Assembly (NCBI GenBank): GCA_030597775.1
Contig: JAUVRF010000127.1
Coordinates: 1 to 6,017, forward strand
Direction: 5' to 3'
DNA from: Methanobacteriota archaeon
GTDB taxonomy: Archaea > Thermoplasmatota > DTKX01 > GCA-020343715
Length of the DNA stretch: 6,017 nucleotides
In this document: piece after piece, positions 1 to 4,709 of the stretch
Layout of the letters: each line of letters starts with the position of its first letter
Numbering within the stretch: the stretch's first letter is position 1
Translations under genes and position numbers: made by a program
Notes under the pieces: model-generated
Told to the model about the DNA's origin: nothing
Databases searched by the model: none
Seen by the model: the letters and a program-made list of their open reading frames with translations, nothing else

Positions 1-84
1 GGCGCTGGCACTCCCGCCACCGGGGGCCGGCTGTTCAGAGGCCAGACGGGTGGAGAACTCGGTCAGGGACAGCTCCTTGAGCAT
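1..84 (-). CDS. fchA: Formimidoyltetrahydrofolate cyclodeaminase, N-terminal fragment (cut by window edge)
   Basis: Only the first 28 codons are inside the window. The peptide begins MLKELSLTEFSTRLASEQ and continues into PAPGGGSASA. An LxEF start followed about ten residues later by a P-x-PGGGS loop is the N-terminal signature of the cyclodeaminase family. These enzymes convert 5-formimino-tetrahydrofolate to 5,10-methenyl-tetrahydrofolate and ammonia in the cytoplasm, the step after FtcD. The ATG at 84 was chosen because a stop lies two codons upstream in the same frame, and because GGGAGTGA, overlapping the ftcD stop, gives a plausible ribosome site about 8-9 nt away. The gene follows ftcD after six bases, so the two are almost certainly one transcript and translationally coupled. 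The rest of the protein cannot be judged. The call depends on a short but distinctive motif and on its neighbour. Confidence 0.85.
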   Translation of the reverse strand, partial: MLKELSLTEFSTRLASEQPAPGGGSASA

Positions 85-90
85 GCGCCA

Positions 91-990
91 TCACTCCCAT
101 ATGCGGTTCTCCAGGACCTGCTCGTCCTGGAAGTCCTCCAGCTGGAGGTACCACTTTGCGGTCTCGACCAGGGCCTCCATGGGGACCAACCCCACGACCT
201 CGGCCCCCACCACGGTCACGCCATACCTGGCAGCCTCCCTCCGTATCGTCTCCTGGACCCGGAAGATGGGGCTCTGCTTGTAGTTGACCAGGTTCATGGA
301 CACCTGCACGATGCCCCTCTCCTTGATCTTGAAACCCATGGCCTTGACGTGCCTGTAACCGCCGGAGAGGTGGCGCACGGATTTGGCGATGGTCTTGGCG
401 ATGTTCACGTCGTCGGTGCCGAGGTTCACGTTGTACGCGATGAGGGGCATGCGGGCTCCGACGGCGACGGATCCCGCCGTCGGATGTATGTGGTCAGGTC
501 CGTAGTCGGGAGCCCTGTCGGGGTCCTTTCCGATGAGTTCCCTAAGGCCCTCGAACTGGCCCTTGCGCACATTGGCCAGGTTCTCTCTCTCGGGACGGGT
601 GGCCGCCTTCTCGTAGAGGTAAACGGGGATATCCAGCTCGTTGCCGATCCGCTCCCCCACCTCCTTTGCCACCTCCACGCAGTCGTTCATGGTAACTCCC
701 TGGACGGGGACGAAGGGTACCACATCAGTGGCCCCCATGCGTGGATGCTCGCCCTCGTGCTCGTTGAGATCGATCAGCTCCCGGGCCCGGGCAACCGTCC
801 TGAAGGCAGCCTCCACCACTCCCTTCCGGGTCCCCGTGAAGGAGACCACAACGCGATTGTGGTCAGGGTCAGGGTCGGCCCCCAGGAGCTTGACCCCCTC
901 GACGGCGCTCACCTCGGCCGTTATCCGGTCGATGACGTCCTTCCTACGCCCCTCGCTGAAGTTGGGCACACACCACACGATCTCGGCCAT
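91..990 (-). CDS. ftcD: Glutamate formimidoyltransferase
   Basis: A 299-residue cytoplasmic enzyme that moves the formimino group of N-formimino-L-glutamate, a histidine breakdown product, onto tetrahydrofolate. The length matches the stand-alone transferase, equal to the N-terminal half of the bifunctional vertebrate FTCD. The N terminus MAEIVWCVPNFSEGRR is the family opening (CVPNFSEGR). EHPRMGATDVVPFVP at residues 81-95 carries the catalytic histidine at position 82, the same number as in the pig enzyme. A folate-site stretch with GPDxxHPTAGSVAVGAR lies near 164-180, and LxAYNVNLGT follows. The start is supported by AGGAGG at 999-1004, eight bases before the ATG. The gene lies 106 bases after the glycosyltransferase stop with its own TATA-like box, and six bases before fchA. 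It implies a folate-linked route for histidine-derived one-carbon units; no hutH, hutU or hutI is visible here. Confidence 0.95.
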   Translation of the reverse strand: MAEIVWCVPNFSEGRRKDVIDRITAEVSAVEGVKLLGADPDPDHNRVVVSFTGTRKGVVEAAFRTVARARELIDLNEHEGEHPRMGATDVVPFVPVQGVTMNDCVEVAKEVGERIGNELDIPVYLYEKAATRPERENLANVRKGQFEGLRELIGKDPDRAPDYGPDHIHPTAGSVAVGARMPLIAYNVNLGTDDVNIAKTIAKSVRHLSGGYRHVKAMGFKIKERGIVQVSMNLVNYKQSPIFRVQETIRREAARYGVTVVGAEVVGLVPMEALVETAKWYLQLEDFQDEQVLENRIWE

Positions 991-998
991 TCTGGATG

Positions 999-1004
999 CC
1001 TCCT
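999..1004 (-). promoter_or_regulatory. Ribosome binding site of ftcD
   Basis: AGGAGG on the minus strand, eight bases before the ATG at 990. It is a full anti-16S match and fixes the ftcD start, where the family N-terminal motif also begins. Confidence 0.8.
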
Positions 1005-1060
1005 ATGGGCCCGGAACGACCCCTCGCCGTGCCGGGCCTCGATGCCAACACGGTATCGGA

Positions 1061-1071
1061 TGATAAGGTTT
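1061..1071 (-). promoter_or_regulatory. Probable BRE/TATA box for ftcD-fchA
   Basis: Minus-strand AAACCTTATCA stands out as A/T-rich in the otherwise GC-rich gap between the glycosyltransferase stop (1097) and ftcD. A start site about 25 bases downstream, near 1038, would leave a leader of roughly 50 nt containing the ribosome site. The upstream purine run resembles a BRE. A nearly identical element (AAACCTTTAAT) lies upstream of the glycosyltransferase gene. The call comes from pattern and position only. Confidence 0.5.
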
Positions 1072-1096
1072 GCGCAGGTGGGTCTGGCGGGGGTCC

Positions 1097-2287
1097 TCAG
1101 GCCGAGCCTATTGCCTCCCTGTAGACCTCCTCTATCCGGTCAATTATGATGGGCCAATCGAACTGGGTCATCGCCCGTTCCCGGGCCGCCCTCCCCATGC
1201 GCCCCCGTTTCCCGTCGTCGTTCAGAAGGTCCCTCAATGCCGCCCGCCAGGCCTCGTCGTCGCCGTAGGGGACCACCATCCCGGTGCTACCGTCCTCGAT
1301 GACCTCCTGGGGCCCGCCCCTGTCGGCCACCAGGGATGGTGTACCGCACACCTGGGCCTCCAGCAGCACCAGGCCGAAGGCCTCCCAGTCCGAGGGGAGG
1401 ACGAAGACGTCGGCGGCGGTGAAGGCTGCCATCTTGTCCTCCTCGCTCAAGACGCCCTCGAAGCGCACGTGGTCTCCCAGGTCCAACCGGTCGACAAGGC
1501 CCTCCCATTGGGAACCGGCACCGTCGTCGGGGCCCGCGATCACCAGCTTGATGTCCGGGAATTCCTCGAGCAGCTCGGGCAGCGCGTTGATAACGATCTC
1601 GAGTCGCTTGTTCACTGCCATGCGACCGACGTAGAGGAGCATGGGGCCCTCGATGCCCCTGGCCTCCCGGAAGGGCCGTGGGTCGGGGAGGTTCTCGTAG
1701 ACCTCGGTGTGTAGGCCGTTGGGGATGACCGTGGTCCTGTCCAGGTCGTGGAGGTGATGGGCCATGCTATCGCGTTCGGCCCTGCTGTTGAACAGGATCG
1801 CGTCGGCCTGCTCGAAGACCCAATCCGCGAAGACCCTGTCGTAGACCTTCCGCAGCTGATGACGGGCCCAGCCCCCCTGCATCGTCTCTGGTGGATGGTA
1901 GTGGGGGGTGATCACGAAGGGGGTCCCCCGGAGCTTCTTGCGCAGGGCCAGGAGGTTGGTGTGGGCGTATCCGAACGAGTGGGCGTGGAGCACGTCCGCG
2001 GGTGTCTTCAGCATCTCCAACTGCCCCGGCATGACCGGGTAGTGGATGATCTCCGGCAACCGGTACGCCCTCTTGCGCACGACCCTGACGCCTTCGACCA
2101 CGTCGTGGGGTTCGGTCATCCGCTCGAAGGGGTGCTCGCGTTGCATGTCGGAGGTCCAAACGACCACGTCGTTGCCACGCTCCACAAGGTGGTTCGTGAT
2201 CTCCCGGACATGGTTCTCGGCACCCCCTGGCGCCGGGGGATACCTGATGGCCGCCATGAGCACCCTCAGGTTCTGACCTCCTGCCAT
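1097..2287 (-). CDS. GT4-family glycosyltransferase (GT-B fold)
   Basis: A retaining sugar transferase of the two-Rossmann GT-B type. Residue numbers below count from the longest possible start at 2302. The N-terminal domain has the acceptor-side opening LRVLMAAIRYPPAPGGAEN (12-30), with the glycine loop PGGAE, and HAHSF at 106-110. The C-terminal domain has LLYVGRM-x3-NKR (222-233), whose R227 and K232 are the usual phosphate-contacting pair. The family EX7E motif is at E307 and E315 in DWEAFGLVLLE, followed by GTP and GG near 320-330. No membrane segment is seen, so it is probably a cytosolic or peripheral enzyme using a nucleotide-sugar donor. Donor and acceptor cannot be read from sequence; glycolipid, protein glycan or compatible-solute synthesis are all possible. 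The start is uncertain: ATGs at 2302, 2287 and 2257 and a GTG at 2263 are in frame. I took 2287 because the TATA-like box at 2305-2315 is too close to 2302. Confidence 0.88.
   Translation of the reverse strand: MAGGQNLRVLMAAIRYPPAPGGAENHVREITNHLVERGNDVVVWTSDMQREHPFERMTEPHDVVEGVRVVRKRAYRLPEIIHYPVMPGQLEMLKTPADVLHAHSFGYAHTNLLALRKKLRGTPFVITPHYHPPETMQGGWARHQLRKVYDRVFADWVFEQADAILFNSRAERDSMAHHLHDLDRTTVIPNGLHTEVYENLPDPRPFREARGIEGPMLLYVGRMAVNKRLEIVINALPELLEEFPDIKLVIAGPDDGAGSQWEGLVDRLDLGDHVRFEGVLSEEDKMAAFTAADVFVLPSDWEAFGLVLLEAQVCGTPSLVADRGGPQEVIEDGSTGMVVPYGDDEAWRAALRDLLNDDGKRGRMGRAARERAMTQFDWPIIIDRIEEVYREAIGSA
2276..2281 (-). promoter_or_regulatory. SD-like GGAGGT inside the 5' end of the glycosyltransferase ORF
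   Basis: GGAGGT on the minus strand lies just after the ATG at 2287. It is 6 nt before a CTG (2269), 12 nt before a GTG (2263) and 18 nt before an ATG (2257), all in frame. Conserved GT4 sequence (LRVLMAA) begins at that CTG. It may therefore mark a shorter true start than the ATGs at 2302 or 2287, though it could also be chance, encoding Gly-Gly. Confidence 0.35.
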
Positions 2288-2304
2288 GAGAGTGCTGGGC
2301 ATCC

Positions 2305-2315
2305 ATTAAAGGTTT
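2305..2315 (-). promoter_or_regulatory. Probable BRE/TATA box for the glycosyltransferase gene
   Basis: Minus-strand AAACCTTTAAT lies in the 52-base gap after the dUTPase-YkgJ stop. A start site about 25 bases downstream would fall near 2282, inside the longest ORF version, which argues against translation from the ATG at 2302. The gene may also be read through from the upstream gene. Confidence 0.45.
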
Positions 2316-2354
2316 AGCGTGATGCCGATGGGGCGGCCAGGGCACGACGGTCCA

Positions 2355-3269
2355 TCACTGGCGTTCCCTGGCAATGAGGTCGAGGAGCTGGAGCAGGGTG
2401 GTCCGATGGCCCTCCTCGGGTTGCACGACGGCCCTGTGTGGACACAGGTGGTCCAGGCGGAAGTCGGCCATGTCGTCGGTGAGCACGAGGGGATAGAGAC
2501 GGCAGCCCTCGGGTCTGTCCTGGTAGACCGAACACCTGCCCCCAGGGTCCAGGAAGTAGCATCTTCCCTCCACGTTGGTCAGGAAGGTGAAGCCGTCCCC
2601 CACGAGTGTGAAGGCGGCGGGATCGTGACCGAGGCCGGCAAGGCGCTCCACGTCGGTCCTCGTGAGGGGCATCTCGGTCTCCAGGCAACACTCGTTGCAT
2701 CCCTCCTCGATACAGGGAGCGACCAGCAATGGGGCGTGTCCCTCGATGTCATCCCCAGCGTCCGCTTCCATCTCCCCCTCCATCTCCCCCTCCCTGGCCA
2801 TCGTCACACCTCGCTGGTCCTGGTAGTTCCCCGACCGCTGGGCGTACACCGCCTCGGCCGAGCCCGACATGGACTCCACCACCAGCTGGGCGAAGGTCTC
2901 ACCGATCGTCACCTCCAGCGCATCCATCGATGTGTTGAAGGCCGCGAAGGTCAGGGTCCCGTCGAACCCGGCATCGATCTTGCCGAAGGCGGCCAGCACC
3001 CCGCGCCGGGCCCAGGTGGTCCTCAGCCAGAGCTGGGCCGCGAGGGCTGGACCGAGGCGCACCCGCTCCCGTGTCGAGACCCTGAACCGGGTCATGGGGG
3101 GCACCATGGCGACCCCCTCCGAGAAACGATGACCGGTGTCGGGCAGTAGGACCTCTGCGATGGCCAGGTCGTAGCCGTTGGGGGTGAGGGCCTCCTCGGA
3201 GAAGGGCTCGATGTCCATATCGCCCCTCCCCAGGGCCTCCTGGATGTCTCCGTCCGAAAGTATGCTCAT
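2355..3269 (-). CDS. dut: Archaeal-type dUTPase fused to a YkgJ-type cysteine-cluster domain
   Basis: A 304-residue two-domain protein. Residues 1-157 match the archaeal dUTPase branch of the dUTPase/dCTP deaminase fold: ILSDxDI at 3-9, EPFSEE and TPNGYDL at 21-35, LRTTWARRGV at 82-91, FGKIDAGFDG at 95-104 with the catalytic-type Asp99, then FNTS and GNYQDQRGV at 147-155. The glutamate of dCTP deaminase (TLE) is absent (TFA), so hydrolysis of dUTP to dUMP is the likely activity. An acidic linker with a doubled EGEM unit (160-167) leads to a YkgJ-like domain (about 180-280). That domain has C186, C191, C194-C195, C237, C246, C256 and C276, a pattern thought to bind metal or an Fe-S cluster; its function is not established. 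GGAGGGGGGAG, seven bases before the ATG, supports the start. The gene is divergent from asnA and leads the minus-strand block. Confidence 0.88.
   Translation of the reverse strand: MSILSDGDIQEALGRGDMDIEPFSEEALTPNGYDLAIAEVLLPDTGHRFSEGVAMVPPMTRFRVSTRERVRLGPALAAQLWLRTTWARRGVLAAFGKIDAGFDGTLTFAAFNTSMDALEVTIGETFAQLVVESMSGSAEAVYAQRSGNYQDQRGVTMAREGEMEGEMEADAGDDIEGHAPLLVAPCIEEGCNECCLETEMPLTRTDVERLAGLGHDPAAFTLVGDGFTFLTNVEGRCYFLDPGGRCSVYQDRPEGCRLYPLVLTDDMADFRLDHLCPHRAVVQPEEGHRTTLLQLLDLIARERQ
2769..2792 (-). repeat. Two perfect 12-nt tandem copies in the domain linker
   Basis: Plus-strand CATCTCCCCCTC occurs twice in a row (2769-2780 and 2781-2792). On the coding strand it gives GAGGGGGAGATG twice, translated EGEM-EGEM. 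It lies exactly between the dUTPase and YkgJ domains, so it can expand or contract by whole codons without harming either domain. Each copy also carries an SD-like GGGGGAG and an ATG. Confidence 0.8.
2807..2812 (-). promoter_or_regulatory. Possible internal ribosome site before an in-frame ATG
   Basis: GAGGTG on the minus strand sits five bases before an in-frame ATG at 2801 (Met157), at the boundary between the dUTPase and YkgJ domains. Initiation there would yield a separate YkgJ-like protein of 148 residues. The same bases encode the conserved RGV of the dUTPase tail, so the match may be coincidental. Confidence 0.3.
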
Positions 3270-3278
3270 TGCGCGACT

Positions 3279-3289
3279 CCCCCCTCCGA
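3279..3289 (-). promoter_or_regulatory. Ribosome binding site of the dUTPase-YkgJ gene
   Basis: The purine run GGAGGGGGGAG on the minus strand ends about seven to nine bases before the ATG at 3269. It supports that start, which also coincides with the family N-terminal motif ILSDxDI. Confidence 0.65.
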
Positions 3290-3322
3290 GGAGTGGGTCG
3301 GATTGCGGAAGGGCCCTCCCCG

Positions 3323-3335
3323 CATTTGTTATTTG
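3323..3335 (-). promoter_or_regulatory. Possible TATA element for the dUTPase-YkgJ gene
   Basis: Minus-strand CAAATAACAAATG is the most A/T-rich stretch in the divergent region. Transcription about 25 bases downstream would start near 3305 and give a short leader with the ribosome site. The match to a TATA consensus is weak. On the plus strand the same bases could instead serve as a distal box for asnA. Confidence 0.3.
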
Positions 3336-3364
3336 CCCATCCCTGGTGGCACGATGTGCGAAGG

Positions 3365-3372
3365 CTTATCTA
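3365..3372 (+). promoter_or_regulatory. Probable TATA box for asnA
   Basis: CTTATCTA, preceded by a purine-rich GCGAAGG that resembles a BRE, lies 106 bases upstream of the asnA start. The expected transcription start, near 3393, falls inside the dyad at 3381-3420, so a protein bound there could block or help initiation. Confidence 0.45.
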
Positions 3373-3380
3373 GGGAATCT

Positions 3381-3420
3381 GTGTTCCAGGGACACTCGGA
3401 GGAGGCGAGTGCCCGAACAC
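3381..3420 (+). promoter_or_regulatory. Strong dyad / potential hairpin upstream of asnA
   Basis: The arms pair as GTGTTC (3381-3386) with GAACAC (3415-3420), GGG (3389-3391) with CCC (3412-3414), and CACTCG (3393-3398) with CGAGTG (3406-3411). That is 15 base pairs, with small bulges on the left arm only (CA and A) and a seven-base loop GAGGAGG. If transcribed whole, it would be a stable leader hairpin exposing an SD-like loop. If transcription starts near 3393, it is better read as a DNA operator over the initiation region. The left half, GTGTTCCAGGGACAC, is itself a 15-bp near-palindrome of the size Lrp/AsnC-type regulators bind. Confidence 0.5.
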
Positions 3421-3464
3421 GGACAGCGCGCCGTTGGGAAGTGCCTCCCCGTGATCGACAAGAC

Positions 3465-3471
3465 AGGAGGT
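3465..3471 (+). promoter_or_regulatory. Ribosome binding site of asnA
   Basis: AGGAGGT, seven bases before the ATG at 3479, is a full SD match. It settles the long asnA start, and with it the roughly 40-residue N-terminal extension. Confidence 0.85.
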
Positions 3472-3478
3472 CATTTGA

Positions 3479-4612
3479 ATGGCTGGTGACAAGATAGCAG
3501 ACCTTGCCGGTCCAGGCATCGGCGACTACGCCGTGCTGGAGGGCATCCTCCCCGACGACTATGATCCGATCCTTACCCCAAAGGAGACGCAGATGGCGAT
3601 CAACAAGCTGCGAAGGTACATCATGGACGGGCTCAACAGCGAGCTCAACCTCATCCGGGTGGAGAGCCCCCTCATCGTGGACCGCGACAGCGGGATGAAC
3701 GACATGCTGGACCGGGACGGCTCCCGGACCCCCATCGATTTCTACATCAAGAACGACCACGAGAAGAACCCCGTCAACGCCCAGGTGGTCCAGGCGGCCA
3801 CCAAGTGGAAGCGCTGGGCGCTGAATCAGTTCGGTTTCGAGGTGGGCGAGGGTCTGAACACCGACATGCGCGCCGTCCGGAAGGACTACTTCCTGGACCA
3901 CGACCATTCGGCCTACGTGGACCAGTGGGACTGGGAGAAGGTCATCACCGCGGAGGACATGAACCTGGACTACCTCAAGGACACCGTCAAGAGGATCTGG
4001 AAGGTGCTCAAGGGAGCCGAGGTGTACATACACGGCGAATTCCCCGCCCTCAAGGGGTCCAAGCACCCCAACCTCCCCGACGAGCTGAAGTTCCTGCACG
4101 CCGAGGAGATCCTGGAGATGTTCCCCGACCTTCCCAGGAAACAGAGGGAGACCGCGGTGCTGCAGAAGTACCCTGCTGTGTTCATAATCGGCATCGGATG
4201 GCCCCTGGCGGACGGTTATCCCCACGAGATGCGGGCAGCTGATTACGACGACTGGGTCACTCCCACCACCACGCCCGCTGGCAAGCCCGCCCACGGGCTG
4301 AACGGCGACATCCTGGTGTGGAACCACGTGACCAAGCGCCGCCACGAGCTGACGTCCATGGGCATCCGCGTCAACGCGGAGACCCTCCGGCAGCAGCTGG
4401 AGATTTCCAACCAGCTCGACTCCCTGGAGCTCCCCTACCACAAGGGCATCGTGACCGGCGAGTACCCGCTGTCCATCGGTGGCGGTATCGGCCAGTCCCG
4501 GACCCTTATGCTCCTGCTGAAGCGCGCCCACCTGGGTGAGATCTCGGTCACCGTGTGGCCAAAGATCCTCCGGGACATGTGCGCCGAGAAGAACATCCAC
4601 GTCCTACAGTAG
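3479..4612 (+). CDS. asnA: Aspartate-ammonia ligase (ammonia-dependent asparagine synthetase, AsnA type)
   Basis: A 377-residue cytoplasmic enzyme that makes L-asparagine from L-aspartate, ammonia and ATP through an aspartyl-adenylate; its fold is related to class II aspartyl/asparaginyl-tRNA synthetases. The family motifs are intact and in order: ATKWKRWAL at 107-115, GEGLNTDMRAVR near 123-134, YVDQWDWE at 146-153, FIIGIG at 235-240, DYDDW at 255-259, GLNGDILVWN at 273-282, SMGIRV at 293-298 and GGGIGQSR at 334-341. The E. coli enzyme has about 330 residues. The extra length is mostly an N-terminal extension of roughly 40 residues, kept by a strong AGGAGGT site before the ATG. The protein resembles bacterial AsnA more than the short AsnRS-like archaeal asparagine synthetase, so ancient transfer is possible. 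The gene stands alone, divergent from the dUTPase gene, with its own dyad-bearing upstream region and a terminator 18 bases after the TAG. Confidence 0.95.
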   Translation: MAGDKIADLAGPGIGDYAVLEGILPDDYDPILTPKETQMAINKLRRYIMDGLNSELNLIRVESPLIVDRDSGMNDMLDRDGSRTPIDFYIKNDHEKNPVNAQVVQAATKWKRWALNQFGFEVGEGLNTDMRAVRKDYFLDHDHSAYVDQWDWEKVITAEDMNLDYLKDTVKRIWKVLKGAEVYIHGEFPALKGSKHPNLPDELKFLHAEEILEMFPDLPRKQRETAVLQKYPAVFIIGIGWPLADGYPHEMRAADYDDWVTPTTTPAGKPAHGLNGDILVWNHVTKRRHELTSMGIRVNAETLRQQLEISNQLDSLELPYHKGIVTGEYPLSIGGGIGQSRTLMLLLKRAHLGEISVTVWPKILRDMCAEKNIHVLQ

Positions 4613-4629
4613 GGCGGGAAACGAGTCTC

Positions 4630-4666
4630 GAGCCGGGCATCCTGCCCGGCTCATCCTCTCTTTTTT
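4630..4666 (+). terminator. Hairpin plus U-tract terminator of asnA
   Basis: A perfect 10-bp stem, GAGCCGGGCA (4630-4639) with TGCCCGGCTC (4643-4652), encloses a three-base loop. A pyrimidine stretch follows, ending in six T (4661-4666). A second T tract is at 4691-4695. The form is that of a bacterial intrinsic terminator; archaeal RNA polymerase stops at the T tract alone, with hairpins optional. It should isolate asnA from the ModE-Nudix gene. Confidence 0.75.
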
Positions 4667-4709
4667 CATCCTCCGTTCCCCATCGCAGCCTTTTTCCCCT
4701 TTGCGGACC

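Noticed and set aside
349..1149. Long plus-strand reading frame of 266 codons opposite ftcD
   Set aside because: It is antisense to a gene with clear family motifs, its protein resembles nothing I know, and long antisense frames are expected in GC-rich coding DNA.
2319..3149. Plus-strand frame opposite the dUTPase-YkgJ gene
   Set aside because: It is an antisense shadow; the minus-strand frame has both domain signatures and a ribosome site.
2789..3269. Calling the N-terminal domain dCTP deaminase
   Set aside because: The deaminase catalytic Glu context (TLE) is replaced by TFA, while the archaeal dUTPase features FGKIDAGFDG and FNTS are present.
3303..3497. Small 64-codon plus-strand frame between the dUTPase and asnA genes
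   Set aside because: It runs through the promoter dyad and into asnA, lacks a ribosome site, and its peptide has no recognisable feature.
3329..4600. Minus-strand reading frame of 423 codons opposite asnA
   Set aside because: It mirrors the codon structure of asnA, has a low-complexity composition rich in Val, Leu, Gly, His and Asp, and shows no recognisable domain.
4536..4709. Upstream extension of the ModE-Nudix reading frame into asnA
   Set aside because: The added residues overlap asnA and the terminator hairpin, have no family similarity, and conserved sequence starts only after the ATGs at 4710 and 4722.
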